From: a virus | Virus record (IMG/VR): IMGVR_UViG_3300008952_000096 | Location: 1 to 44,879 of that record | Length of the DNA stretch: 44,879 bases | Strand: one strand, 5' to 3' | In this document: piece after piece, positions 19,248 through 28,094 of the stretch | Layout of the letters: each line of letters begins with the position of its first letter | Position numbering within the stretch: position 1 is the stretch's first letter | Program-made: the position numbers and the translations under genes | Notes under the pieces: model-generated | Seen by the model: the letters and a program-made list of their open reading frames with translations, nothing else | The model's database searches: none | Told to the model about the DNA's origin: nothing

Positions 19248-20013
19248 TTTGAGGCTCCCATAGTTTGAGTCTACCTGACTTAGGACTGTAGTTTTCTCTA
19301 GTCAGAATTCGCGCACATCTAGCTTGTATTAGGGCTTGTCGTTTAGCAGTCATTAGTGAGCAGTTATGGGCTTTAGCATATGTTTTACATATAGTTCTCC
19401 ATAATATGGACTCTCCTTGGTCCCATGTGGAATCTATAATCCTTTTAGCTTTGACTGGCCCTATACCTTTACATCCAGCATATCCATCCCCTGGATCTCC
19501 AGACAGAATTTGGGTGTAGAAGAATTTAGATCCTTCTTCTGGAGTAACTTCTTGGATACCTTCTTCTGGTTTGGTCCAGTTAAAGTGCTTCCCGGGAATT
19601 TGAAGAAGATCCTTATCTATAGAGGCTATTACGTATGAGTCTTCTGATTTGTCTGTAGCTAGGATTCCTAAAACATCATCAGCTTCTAGCTGTGGGTAGT
19701 GAACACTTCTCCAGTTTTGTTCTAGATAGTCTTTTATAGGCTGCACTAAGAGAGGGGTGTACCTTTTAATACGATTAGCTTTATAAGTGGGGTTGATCTG
19801 TTTTCTGAAATTATTGGTATCTGAAAGACATACAATTAGATCGTCGGAGTTGGTGTTGTTTAGAATTTCATGTACTGAGGATTCTATTTCTGGCTGGGCT
19901 TTATTCATATCTGCCCACCATGTGAATAGTCCGGGTTTAAATTCAATAGCTGTCTCATGTCGGTTAGCTATTTGCCAAGCAATAATGTCGGCATCGATTA
20001 GAGTTATTTGCAT
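19234..20013 (-). CDS. 5'-3' exonuclease / flap nuclease (T7 gp6-like role)
   Basis: This 259-aa FEN/PIN-type nuclease removes RNA primers and degrades host DNA. Visible motifs are the N-terminal LIDADII aspartates (D7, D9), the acidic EADDVLG near residue 114, SIDKDLLQIPG, and GDPGDGYAGCKGIGPVKAKRI near 172-192, the helix-3-turn DNA-binding segment. It starts immediately after the DNA polymerase stop, so the two are likely translated together. Confidence 0.9.
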   Translation of the reverse strand: MQITLIDADIIAWQIANRHETAIEFKPGLFTWWADMNKAQPEIESSVHEILNNTNSDDLIVCLSDTNNFRKQINPTYKANRIKRYTPLLVQPIKDYLEQNWRSVHYPQLEADDVLGILATDKSEDSYVIASIDKDLLQIPGKHFNWTKPEEGIQEVTPEEGSKFFYTQILSGDPGDGYAGCKGIGPVKAKRIIDSTWDQGESILWRTICKTYAKAHNCSLMTAKRQALIQARCARILTRENYSPKSGRLKLWEPQSERK

Positions 20014-21831
20014 CTAGTGTACTTCGCTCCAGTCTTTACCTGTAAGTGTGTTTGTTTGTAGAGGGCATCGGATTTTTAATTCAGTCTCTGTTTCATTAAT
20101 AGCTTGAGTTAGAGCGTGACTAAGGGCTTTAGAACTGTCTTCATCTTCTACTTCGAAAAGAAGCTCGTCATGTATGGCTGCAAGAAAGTTAGTAGATGTT
20201 TCTAGTTCTGTGCCATGTAATCTCTTGTATAGATTTTTCATCCAGACTTTAAGAACAACACTCGCAGAACCTTGGATAAGTGTGTTTAGGGCGCTATGAG
20301 TTCCGTTTGTTTTAACTATTCTTCCGTCTATTAAGGGAAGTTCTTCTTTAGTTGTTGCGAGTTTTGTAACCATTGAGTGGAGAGGCTTGAAACCTTTAAG
20401 GTTATTGAATATTTTGGTCATAGCATTTTGACCTAGCTTGGAAATGTCTTTTTCAGTCAGGTTTCTTATGGGAGTAGATTCTTCAATGTCTCTGTATATG
20501 ATTCCCCCTAGTTTTTGGACTCCTGCTCCATAGATCAAAGCATAGGAGAATTGTTTTTGGGTGTCCCTATTTTTAATACCTGTCCACTGCATGAAGAGTT
20601 TATGAGGGTCGCCTTGAGTAACCGCTTCAATGAAGGTGTCATTACCGAATTTAGCTAGGTAATGGGCGAGAATACGTAGCTCTATCCCTGACAGATCTGA
20701 ATCTAGAAGAGACCATCCTGGGGTCGGAGCATGGAAAAGTTTCCTTACGTTTTGGGAGCTAGGTATTTGTGCCATGTTTGGTCGGTTGTGGGCCATACGT
20801 CCGGTACGTGATCCTGTACATTGAGTTTGCCCGTGTATTTTTCCTTTAGTGACTAGCTTAAGCCAAGGCACTCTTCCTTCGGCTAGCTGTGCAATGAGTT
20901 TATTAGCTTTCTTAAATTCAATTAGAGCGGGTATGGGTTTGTAGGCAAGTGATTGAAGAACTTCTTCTGTTACTTTTGGATTACCGGCTTCAGTGAATTC
21001 TGTGGGGTACCACCCGTATTCACTAATGAGTCTGTCTGCAATCTGTTGAGTGGACCTTGGGTTGAACTCTAGTATTTTGATCTTTTCTACGGTGCATCCC
21101 TCTTTATAACCTAGCCTTGAGTTGTCTCTTTTGGGGGTGAAGTATCCTAGTGAAATTGATTTAGGCTTTATAATCTCCTTTAATTTTTGTTCTGCTTTTT
21201 CCCGTGTGTCCATAAGTTGTGCATATAGTTTTGCGCCTCCTACTTCATCAAAGCCAATTCCGGTTACATTGGCTTTGGTTAGTAGATAGTTTGCAGCTGC
21301 CTCTGTTTCAAAGGCATCAGTCGGTGTTTCTTTTAGTTCGTTCATCATATGATGGTATAGAAGTGTAGTTAGGGTGGTGTCTTGGACGCAGTAATCAAGC
21401 ATTTCGGGAGTAAACCTAGACCAGTCTGCTGTTTCGTGGAAGTGGCCTTTAAGGAAGTTAAGTCTGTACCCCCAAGCTTTGAGTGAGTGGAGTCCTACTA
21501 GGCTTTTAGGGAATCCTGTTTTCAAACGTTTATAGTCATGCTCTCTTATGTTTGTCAAGAAAGCCATACGGGACATTAAGAGAGTGTCGTGCATTCTATG
21601 GGTAAAGGTGAAGCCTTCTGATAGTGTTTCTATAATGTGCAGATCAAACCCTGATATATTGTGGCCGATAAGTATTTCAGCGGATTCAAGGTAGGACAGT
21701 CCTTCGGGTATGGAGGTGTTATCGAAGGATAATGATTCCTTAGTGTCTATGTTGTGGGTAGCTATACAGTGAATTGTTTTAGCTCTAGGCAGCAGTCCAT
21801 CTGTCTCTATATCGAATACTATTCTTGTCAT
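20014..21831 (-). CDS. DNA polymerase, family A with 3'-5' exonuclease
   Basis: This 605-aa T7-like replicase has exonuclease motif DIETDG at residues 6-11, exo motif YCVQDTT near 160, a palm beginning LDSDLSGIELRILAH near 373 (motif A), KQFSYALIYGAG near 427 (motif B) and HDE near 551 (motif C). T7 polymerase is 704 aa. The segment between the exonuclease/thumb and the EFNPRS motif is only about 28 residues where T7 has about 70 forming the thioredoxin-binding loop, so thioredoxin is probably not the processivity factor. The start overlaps the helicase stop (ATGA). Confidence 0.96.
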   Translation of the reverse strand: MTRIVFDIETDGLLPRAKTIHCIATHNIDTKESLSFDNTSIPEGLSYLESAEILIGHNISGFDLHIIETLSEGFTFTHRMHDTLLMSRMAFLTNIREHDYKRLKTGFPKSLVGLHSLKAWGYRLNFLKGHFHETADWSRFTPEMLDYCVQDTTLTTLLYHHMMNELKETPTDAFETEAAANYLLTKANVTGIGFDEVGGAKLYAQLMDTREKAEQKLKEIIKPKSISLGYFTPKRDNSRLGYKEGCTVEKIKILEFNPRSTQQIADRLISEYGWYPTEFTEAGNPKVTEEVLQSLAYKPIPALIEFKKANKLIAQLAEGRVPWLKLVTKGKIHGQTQCTGSRTGRMAHNRPNMAQIPSSQNVRKLFHAPTPGWSLLDSDLSGIELRILAHYLAKFGNDTFIEAVTQGDPHKLFMQWTGIKNRDTQKQFSYALIYGAGVQKLGGIIYRDIEESTPIRNLTEKDISKLGQNAMTKIFNNLKGFKPLHSMVTKLATTKEELPLIDGRIVKTNGTHSALNTLIQGSASVVLKVWMKNLYKRLHGTELETSTNFLAAIHDELLFEVEDEDSSKALSHALTQAINETETELKIRCPLQTNTLTGKDWSEVH

Positions 21832-23456
21832 AGTTCGACTTCTTCCAATTCTGTTATTCGTCCAGTGTCAGTGGAGTAAAGTAGTTTTCCTGCAATCCCT
21901 AGCTCTCCACTAAATCTGTTCTTAAGGATACGCAGAGTTGTTGTATTAGCTGTTTCTGGGTCTTCGTCTTGACTAGGTCTTTCTAGACCTATAACGATGT
22001 CTGAAAGTTGGCCGATTCCTCCGCTTCCTCTGAGTTGTGCGAGACTTGTCTTTGCCCCGTTTTCATGGCCTGCTCCAGTTTCAGGACGTTTTAGGTGCGA
22101 TATAGCTATCATTTTTATATCTAATTCTTGAACTAGTGTTCGCATATTAGTCATAAGAAGATCTATCATTTTTCTTTCATCTTTAGCTTCTGAGCCGGAT
22201 GCAAGCATTGAAATATGATCAAGTAGGATAGTGTCGCATCCGAAAGCTTTTACCAAATACCTTATCTTTGGCATTAGAGTTTCAGGATCTAGGGAACCAA
22301 AATGTTCAAGAAAGTAGTAGTTTCCTGAACCGATAGTCCTTTCGAAGGAGCTATGAAGGGTGTCTTGATCAATCGTGTTATAAACGTGTGGTAGATGTAT
22401 AGGTTTGTTTAGGTCAAGCCCCATTATGGAATGAGCGCATCGACGTATGGATTCTTCTAGACTGATGCAGCCAACTTTTCCTCCGTTATTAGCAGCATGG
22501 TAGATGATCTCTTTGGCTACTTGCGTCTTACCTAATCCACTTCCTGCACAGAGTACTACCATTTCAGAGTTACGTATGCCGTGGAGTTTTTCGTTAAGTC
22601 CTTCAAATGGGTAACGTATTAGAGCTTCGTGCAGTGGTGCAGAGACTGTTTCCCAAAGGTCCGTACCGGGTATAACTCCAGAGGGTTGGTAAGGCTTGGC
22701 TGCCCATAGTGCGGTTGTGAGGGCTTCAATTTGACCGGCAACTAGCATATCCGAAGGGTCTTTGTAGGGAGAGGGTAGGGTTACAATTGCAGCCTTACCT
22801 GGGGACAATAGTTCGGCACATTTATAAGCTGATTCTTGTCCGGGCTCGTCCATATCAAAACAAAGTACAACTGTTTCGAATTGCTCTAACCATAGAAGAG
22901 CTTTTGCGATGTATTGAGGAGCAGATGCAGCGCCGTTAGGTACGGATACTACAGGCCATTTACAGTTAGTTAATTGGGCTACAGATAGACAATCTAGTTC
23001 TCCCTCAGTTACTACAATTCTTTTTTGGGGTTTCCATAGTTGCTGCCCATAGAGAAGTGTTTCTTTAGGGTCTCCCGTCCAACTGAATTTCTTTTTCGCC
23101 CCTCTTATTTTTTGAGCAACTGGTTGATTCTTATCGTTGTAGTAGGTTGCAATATGTCTAACTGTTCCATTAGTATTCTGTACGGAGTAATCATATTTCG
23201 CGCATGTTTCTTGTGATATACGCCTGCTAGCTATACTTGTGTAAGTGTCGTGTTGTATAAGACTTTTTTTCTTAGATGGACTCTTCATACCATCTATTTC
23301 TGGGGGTGCATTGTCAGTAGGTAAGTGCTGGAGCAGGATGTAATCACATCCTGCCCCGAAGCACTTTTTTCTACCGTTTGAGTACACCGCTACGTTATCG
23401 CGACTCCCGCATTTCGGGCATGGTTCCTTGTGCATGTACTGTGACGGCTGTTTCAT
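21828..23456 (-). CDS. Primase-helicase (T7 gp4-like)
   Basis: This 542-aa bifunctional enzyme (T7 gp4: 566 aa) unwinds DNA and primes the lagging strand. A zinc-binding domain has Cys13, Cys16, Cys32 and Cys37 (CPKCGS...CFGAGC). The TOPRIM EGELD lies near residue 150 with FDMDEPG about 50 residues on. The RecA-like helicase has Walker A GSGLGKT near 303, Walker B ILLDHIS near 412, then ISHLKRP. I use the ATG at 23456, seven residues before a second ATG, with AAGGGA upstream. The open frame extends to 23645 but that part lies over the HTH gene and carries no domain. Confidence 0.93.
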   Translation of the reverse strand: MKQPSQYMHKEPCPKCGSRDNVAVYSNGRKKCFGAGCDYILLQHLPTDNAPPEIDGMKSPSKKKSLIQHDTYTSIASRRISQETCAKYDYSVQNTNGTVRHIATYYNDKNQPVAQKIRGAKKKFSWTGDPKETLLYGQQLWKPQKRIVVTEGELDCLSVAQLTNCKWPVVSVPNGAASAPQYIAKALLWLEQFETVVLCFDMDEPGQESAYKCAELLSPGKAAIVTLPSPYKDPSDMLVAGQIEALTTALWAAKPYQPSGVIPGTDLWETVSAPLHEALIRYPFEGLNEKLHGIRNSEMVVLCAGSGLGKTQVAKEIIYHAANNGGKVGCISLEESIRRCAHSIMGLDLNKPIHLPHVYNTIDQDTLHSSFERTIGSGNYYFLEHFGSLDPETLMPKIRYLVKAFGCDTILLDHISMLASGSEAKDERKMIDLLMTNMRTLVQELDIKMIAISHLKRPETGAGHENGAKTSLAQLRGSGGIGQLSDIVIGLERPSQDEDPETANTTTLRILKNRFSGELGIAGKLLYSTDTGRITELEEVEL

Positions 23457-23682
23457 TGCTGGTGGTCCCTTCTTGGAGTTCATAGATGGCATAACGTGAG
23501 CCGTTGGCTGCTTTAGCCCATCGGGTTTGAATGTCCATCCCATTTTTTCGAAGTTCACTGATTCGTGAAGCGAGTCTCCAAACGTTGAACTCTGACCATG
23601 CAATGAGTTGTGTAATTTTCTTCTGCTTTTTAAGGTATCTGGCAATGTTTACGTTCTGTGTGGCTGCTTTAGTTTTGATCAT
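23395..23682 (-). CDS. Small helix-turn-helix-like protein
   Basis: This 95-aa basic protein has the segment ITQLIAWSEFNVWRLASRISELRKNGMDIQTRW...YAIYEL, the pattern of a winged-helix/HTH domain common in small phage proteins beside replication genes. It may bind DNA or regulate; no target is evident. The ATG at 23682 overlaps the endonuclease I stop (ATGA), with another in-frame ATG four codons earlier (23694). Its last about 60 bases overlap the primase-helicase start in another frame. Confidence 0.75.
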   Translation of the reverse strand: MIKTKAATQNVNIARYLKKQKKITQLIAWSEFNVWRLASRISELRKNGMDIQTRWAKAANGSRYAIYELQEGTTSNETAVTVHAQGTMPEMRESR

Positions 23683-24143
23683 TCGTGTATCCATTCCTTT
23701 GGTATTAGAGATTTAGCCCATGGGAATCCATATTTATCAGCCCATTCGGCATATGTTGTTTTAGATCCTTTATAGAGTCGTGCATTTGGGTTAGTGAATA
23801 TGAACCTTATATCTATGTGCTTGTTTTGTTTTTTGACAATGAGCATTTTGGTTCTGTCTTTTGAGGTGAACCACCCTTTTGCTTCTATATAAATGCTTTT
23901 GTTGTTGCGGGTTTTGAGTACAAAGTCTGGTGTATAAATGTGACTTGTTGTGTATTTGAAGCCCGCTCCTTCGTATATGAAGTGCGCGTCTTGTTCTATT
24001 AATTGTTCAAGTATCTGAGCTTCTAGGGTGGAGCGTACCCTGGTAGAATTAACTACCAGGGCTGTTCCTTTTGGATGCTTTCTCCAAGCAAACTTAAAGG
24101 AACTACGCTTCCCCCTGTCGCTTGATTTAGAGTAGAGCCTCAT
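23679..24143 (-). CDS. Endonuclease I, Holliday junction resolvase (T7 gp3-like)
   Basis: This 154-aa enzyme (T7 gp3: 149 aa) resolves branched DNA and helps break down host DNA. The PD-(D/E)XK core is visible: Glu41, Asp73 in TPDF, and Glu87-Ala-Lys89 in YIEAKG. The C-terminal NARLYKGSKTTYAEWADKYG...LIPKEWI matches T7 gp3 closely. I choose the ATG at 24143, which overlaps the end of the SSB gene by about 17 bases; a longer frame to 24179 would only add residues over SSB. Confidence 0.94.
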   Translation of the reverse strand: MRLYSKSSDRGKRSSFKFAWRKHPKGTALVVNSTRVRSTLEAQILEQLIEQDAHFIYEGAGFKYTTSHIYTPDFVLKTRNNKSIYIEAKGWFTSKDRTKMLIVKKQNKHIDIRFIFTNPNARLYKGSKTTYAEWADKYGFPWAKSLIPKEWIHE

Positions 24144-24807
24144 CACCGAAGGGATCATCGTCGTTAGAATCTGTGGCAACGGGAGGCATTTCAGCAGCCG
24201 CTTGAGCTACATAACCGCCGGGAACAGATTCAAATTCTGCTCCGTTGACTCCTGAAGTTGAACTAACAAGTTCAATTACTTGAACTGCTTGGGGCCGTAG
24301 ACTTACCCCTAGTCCCATACTGTCAACGAACCATGGTTTGATGGAGAATTTGATTACAATTTTACTACCTGCATAGATAGGCTCAGACATTGGTACTCTG
24401 TTACTGTCCATGATAGGCAGGTTAAAGGGAACCTTTTCTCCTTTTCTATAAATGGTACATGCTTGCCTAAATTTGAAGATGAATTTTCCTGTCTCTTCTC
24501 CATCTTCAGTGACCTCTTCTTCATAGGGAAGGGGGGCATGCTTACGCAGTTTGGCGGCTGTAAGTTTGGGCCTATTACCGAATTTCTCAGAAATAGCATT
24601 TAGGTACTCGCCTGCCGAAGCATGTGCTGTATTGATTGTTTCGATTAAGGGTTGTGCCCGTTCATTATCAAGAACAATTTTACAAGAATAGGCGGGCTCA
24701 GATCCTTGATAACCTTGTGGGTCGGATAGAGCAACAAATCCAATTGTTCGGGCTTGTGGTGTCAAGTATTGAGTTCTGAAATCTACGGAAATATTTTCGA
24801 GAGTCAC
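24127..24807 (-). CDS. Single-stranded DNA-binding protein, gp2.5-like
   Basis: This 226-aa OB-fold protein is followed by an acidic C-terminal tail (SNDDDPFGDEALL), as in T7 gp2.5, whose tail docks to polymerase and helicase. Core features include FVALSDPQGYQGSEPAYSCKIVL at residues 24-46 and VIKFSIKPWFVDSMGLGVSLRPQAVQVIEL near 150-180, similar to the DUF2815/gp2.5 group. It sits directly before endonuclease I as in T7. The start is GTG at 24807, sharing its G with the preceding TAG (TAGTG). Confidence 0.88.
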   Translation of the reverse strand: MTLENISVDFRTQYLTPQARTIGFVALSDPQGYQGSEPAYSCKIVLDNERAQPLIETINTAHASAGEYLNAISEKFGNRPKLTAAKLRKHAPLPYEEEVTEDGEETGKFIFKFRQACTIYRKGEKVPFNLPIMDSNRVPMSEPIYAGSKIVIKFSIKPWFVDSMGLGVSLRPQAVQVIELVSSTSGVNGAEFESVPGGYVAQAAAEMPPVATDSNDDDPFGDEALL

Positions 24808-25040
24808 TAAGTACCTTTCTTTCTTGCGGTTAGAATAATTGAGTTATCTACTGGTCCAGGGGTCAATGATAACCGTGCATTTCTTACTGGTTTTATTAGA
24901 ACTGCATCTCCTTTTGAGGTCCATAAACTTATATCTATTTTATTGTTATCTGGTAGAACAATAGTTACGGAATCTACTTGGTTATTAACTTCAACTTCAC
25001 CAACTTGATGACGTTGAAGATAAGCTTTAACTTTTTTCAT
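24807..25040 (-). CDS. Hypothetical protein, 77 aa
   Basis: This small basic, strand-rich protein starts MKKVKAYLQRHQ and contains VTIVLPDNNKIDISLW. No family was recognised. The ATG at 25040 is preferred over 25076 because the earlier codons overlap the preceding gene; AAGGA lies 11-14 bases upstream. The stop TAG overlaps the SSB GTG start, so the two are probably co-translated. Confidence 0.65.
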   Translation of the reverse strand: MKKVKAYLQRHQVGEVEVNNQVDSVTIVLPDNNKIDISLWTSKGDAVLIKPVRNARLSLTPGPVDNSIILTARKKGT

Positions 25041-25242
25041 CTTTCTTTTTCCTTGAATAGAGAAGCTCTGCTCCACTTTTTATCTGACGCTGGTGTCGTG
25101 GGCATGTAGTGGTGGGACTGAACAAACCTCGGCTAGAGCATATACACTGATCTCGGTGTCTTCCGAAAACATCACTACTGTTGTTTCGGAGTATTCCTCG
25201 TTTGGCATGTACATAGGCTCTGTGGAGATCGGTTCCTATCAT
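25027..25242 (-). CDS. Small Cys/His protein, 71 aa
   Basis: A strong AAGGAG lies about 6 bases before the ATG at 25242, which overlaps the preceding TAA (TAATG). The product has HRDQCICSSRG and TTTCPRH, a possible C-x-C...C-x-x-H metal site, and a basic C-terminus. It overlaps the next start by 14 bases. The tight spacing and ribosome site support it as a gene; no function is recognised. Confidence 0.6.
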   Translation of the reverse strand: MIGTDLHRAYVHAKRGILRNNSSDVFGRHRDQCICSSRGLFSPTTTCPRHQRQIKSGAELLYSRKKKDEKS

Positions 25243-25514
25243 TACAACTCCTTAGATAGGAAGTCCCGTAGACCCCCAATCATTTTGGGGTTCTTTTGCT
25301 CTTCTTGCTGGAGCATGTTGGCAATAATTTCCAAAACTCGTTGTGGTCTAACTTTAAATCGTTCACAAAGAGCGAGGAAGAACACACCAGATGCTGCGAT
25401 TATAATGTGTGAGTATTCGGTCTCTATTTGTCTGAGTAGAGCGTGTGTATAAGCAATAACTTTTGGAAAATTTGCTTGTGCTATAGCGTCAACGATGTTG
25501 GTAGGTGTTTTCAT
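25242..25514 (-). CDS. Hypothetical helical protein, 90 aa
   Basis: This 90-aa mostly helical protein has a hydrophobic stretch HIIIAASGVFFLALC at residues 36-50 and an EIIANMLQQEEQK helix. The hydrophobic stretch is short for a membrane anchor and may be a core helix. It starts four bases after the RNA polymerase stop, and its end overlaps the next start. No family was recognised. Confidence 0.7.
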   Translation of the reverse strand: MKTPTNIVDAIAQANFPKVIAYTHALLRQIETEYSHIIIAASGVFFLALCERFKVRPQRVLEIIANMLQQEEQKNPKMIGGLRDFLSKEL

Positions 25515-25518
25515 AATG

Positions 25519-27948
25519 TTAGCTGAAGAAGTAATCTGCTTGGAGTACTTCGTTCAGATCTAGGTTTCCCATTTGAGGTAAAGGTAGTATTAATTTCTTA
25601 GCTTCATCAGACATGGGACTGGTGACTTCATCATGGAATCTTTGAAGTACGGGTTCTTTATATATTTTGATGAATTGTTCTCGCAGACATGTTGCAAGTA
25701 GAGGAGCGTCAGCAGCTGTAGTTGCAAACGAGTCATGTACTGTAGCGAATGACATGTCTGGCCTGTCTCTTTTACAAGCTAGTATTGTTCTCATTAAATG
25801 TGCTGAGTCTATACTGTGTATAAAGTTGGGACTTATTGAATTAACAGCTTTTTTAGCAAGTATTTTTGTTTCGGCAGTTGGTGTAGACCAGACTGCTTTT
25901 ATCATTTGGCCTGAGAGTCTGGTTGTGATTCTTTTTGATATGTAGTTTTGATAGGATTGTTTAATAGTTAGTCCTGCTGGGTTAGTCCACACAAGGGGTA
26001 CATTATCGAAGGCGGAGGCTTCAGCAATGGATTTAAGGAAATTCATTGTCTCTCTGGCAGCGATTACGGTGGATTCAATGGCCTCTTTTATTATAGGGAA
26101 GAGGTAATTAACGGCGGCTGGTGTTCTTTGTCCGAATGGGGTAGGGGTACCGTCATAAGCGGTGTTAATGAAGTCGTACACTTGTTGTCTTAGTCCGTAA
26201 TTCATTAGACCGTATGGGCTGGTCATTGTGGGCGCTTTACACAGATCTCTGTTAATGAGTTTTGTTGTAAGCCATAGGGCAGGGAGTGAATTAGGGTTAG
26301 GGTCATTTTGAGCGTCTTTGGCGACTATTTTATGGACTTCTTCTGCAATTATGGAGTAGATATCACTAGGTCTTTCAAGTGGTACCATGTTTACTACTTT
26401 AGCTGCTTTCTCATCTAGGATACAAGCACTGAGGTGCTGGTATCCGTTTGCTGTTCCGTCCATAGCAACGGGGAGTGAAGACATAAATCCCCAACCTTTG
26501 TCTTTGAATGCGCTGTATTCAAGAGCCCAAGCAAGGAATGAGTAGGGCTTATCTGCTTCTGTCCAATGTGTGTTTACCAGCGGGTCGTTGGATATAGCTT
26601 CTATTATATCTGAGTTAGAGTCTACCCAGTCTAGTCTTTCTTGGAAGGAGTCTTTAGTTCTTCCCCAGCAGTTTGCTCCATGTATCATTAACCATTGGTG
26701 CTGGCTTTCGTTGGTGATTGGTTTAGGTTTTGAGAAACGTAATAGGGCTTTAATACTTTCAGTGGCTTGGACAGATAGGAATATTGGAAGAGGGTATACC
26801 CTTCCACGGAAGTCTAAGTTACATGGATAAAAAAGGTTTTCTTTATCGGCGTACTGTCGTGCAAGCCCTAGAGTAGTGGCGAGAGTGAGGGCTTGTGATC
26901 TTCTACGGTTATTTGCTACATGGATATTTTTGGCAGTGAACTTCCATTTTAGATAGATCTCTTCATTATCTGTGTCTGGTTTTGGTGGTATTTGAGTAGG
27001 GGTTTGTCCGGGAAGATTCCCAATACGTGTGTCATTTCTCCAGACTTCTTCTAGTACTGTAAGTATGTCAGTGTCTAGTTTGAAAGGAACTTCTTGAATA
27101 GCGTTGAGTGCTTGGTAGACAATGGGCATTTCAGTGGTTTTAAGTTTATCTAAGTAATCGCTGTCTCGTGTTTTTACTAGTTTTGTAGGTATTTTTTCAT
27201 AGCCCCCATTTAATGGGGTTTTCCAGGGTTTTGGCTTCGTGAAGATTGGCTGAGTCCATGGATGTAGAAGCTCTGCACGTGCGTCTGCTTTATAGAGTAG
27301 TTCTACTAGTTCTTCAGTTGGTCCGAATAGATTTGCATTTCTAGGTCTTCCATATTTTGTAGTTTTGATTGTCTTTACTTCGAATAGTCCACTGGCATCC
27401 ATTAAAGCATCAAGACAGAAGTAACCTACGCGAGCAATAACTTTGGTAGGCCAAGAAGTCCAGTCGATCTCAGTAGAGTTAGATACTGCTCTTTTAAATG
27501 CGCGCCTTGCTTCTGGCTCTGTTCTTTGTCTGGCTTTGTTGGTTCGATTAACTCTATTGAAAGTTGTCCTGTCTTCATGATACAAGTCGTTGACTGATAT
27601 CTCGGTTTGAAGCCTAGAAGCAATTCGTCTTGCGTAGGTATGTAGTGTTATTTTGTCTTTTTTGGAGACTGCATCTAATACGGTACGTACTGTGATCAAT
27701 GCAATTTTATTGGGTGATATGACCTCTATGTAAGGAATGGCAGACTTATTTATCCCGGAGTATTTAGCTGTCTTGATTCGTGTCTTTATTAGAGCAGCAG
27801 TGGGGTCAAGAAGCCGTTGAGCGAGGGTTCTTGGAGGACCAAACCTAGTTTCAGCCATGTTTTTCTTACTGGCTTCTCGTTGGCGTCTGTAGCGATTACG
27901 CCCCTTTTCTATTGCTGCTTTTTCTTGTTCCGGCCAGTCGTTATGCAA
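25519..27948 (-). CDS. Single-subunit DNA-dependent RNA polymerase (T7 gp1-like)
   Basis: This phage polymerase is expected to transcribe the middle and late genes. It is 809 aa against 883 in T7. Catalytic signatures are present: NLDFRGRVYP near residue 378, MDGTANGYQHLSA near 496 (the T7 Asp537 site), CKAPTMTSPYG near 570 (the Lys631 site), NFIHSIDSAHL, and the VHDSF His-Asp near 737 (the Asp812 site). It ends ADYFFS, comparable with the T7 FAFA foot. The start is TTG at 27948 with AGGAGA six bases upstream; the next ATG is about 30 codons in. A terminator hairpin lies 33 bases upstream, so supply may be regulated by read-through. Confidence 0.97.
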   Translation of the reverse strand: MHNDWPEQEKAAIEKGRNRYRRQREASKKNMAETRFGPPRTLAQRLLDPTAALIKTRIKTAKYSGINKSAIPYIEVISPNKIALITVRTVLDAVSKKDKITLHTYARRIASRLQTEISVNDLYHEDRTTFNRVNRTNKARQRTEPEARRAFKRAVSNSTEIDWTSWPTKVIARVGYFCLDALMDASGLFEVKTIKTTKYGRPRNANLFGPTEELVELLYKADARAELLHPWTQPIFTKPKPWKTPLNGGYEKIPTKLVKTRDSDYLDKLKTTEMPIVYQALNAIQEVPFKLDTDILTVLEEVWRNDTRIGNLPGQTPTQIPPKPDTDNEEIYLKWKFTAKNIHVANNRRRSQALTLATTLGLARQYADKENLFYPCNLDFRGRVYPLPIFLSVQATESIKALLRFSKPKPITNESQHQWLMIHGANCWGRTKDSFQERLDWVDSNSDIIEAISNDPLVNTHWTEADKPYSFLAWALEYSAFKDKGWGFMSSLPVAMDGTANGYQHLSACILDEKAAKVVNMVPLERPSDIYSIIAEEVHKIVAKDAQNDPNPNSLPALWLTTKLINRDLCKAPTMTSPYGLMNYGLRQQVYDFINTAYDGTPTPFGQRTPAAVNYLFPIIKEAIESTVIAARETMNFLKSIAEASAFDNVPLVWTNPAGLTIKQSYQNYISKRITTRLSGQMIKAVWSTPTAETKILAKKAVNSISPNFIHSIDSAHLMRTILACKRDRPDMSFATVHDSFATTAADAPLLATCLREQFIKIYKEPVLQRFHDEVTSPMSDEAKKLILPLPQMGNLDLNEVLQADYFFS

Positions 27949-27980
27949 CAGATCTCCTAATAGGATTACTTATAGAGTAT

Positions 27981-28005
27981 TAAATAAGAAAACCCGAAGG
28001 GTTTT
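27981..28005 (-). terminator. Terminator-like hairpin just upstream of RNA polymerase
   Basis: The minus strand reads AAAACCC-TTC-GGGTTTT (27989-28005) followed by CTTATTTA. It has a 7-bp stem, a C(UUCG)G-type tetraloop and a T-rich tail, a good intrinsic terminator shape. It ends 33 bases before the RNA polymerase start, so it could end the upstream accessory transcript or attenuate the polymerase message. Confidence 0.75.
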
Positions 28006-28064
28006 TGAGTACCTAAGTGTTGTTAATCCTGTTTACTGAGTATTAAGGTAGAACTTGTTGAAGA

Positions 28065-28094
28065 ACCTTTATTAAACGTTATGGTGTTTGTCAA
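28065..28094 (-). promoter_or_regulatory. Possible host sigma70-type promoter before RNA polymerase
   Basis: The minus strand has a perfect TTGACA (28089-28094). The best -10 at 17-base spacing is TAAAGG, a poor match, with TAATAA at shorter spacing. It would place RNA polymerase under host control, but only the -35 is convincing. Confidence 0.3.

Noticed and set aside
23457-23645. N-terminal extension of primase-helicase to 23645
   Set aside because: The extra 63 residues lie over the HTH gene and contain no domain, whereas the zinc finger begins soon after the ATG at 23456.
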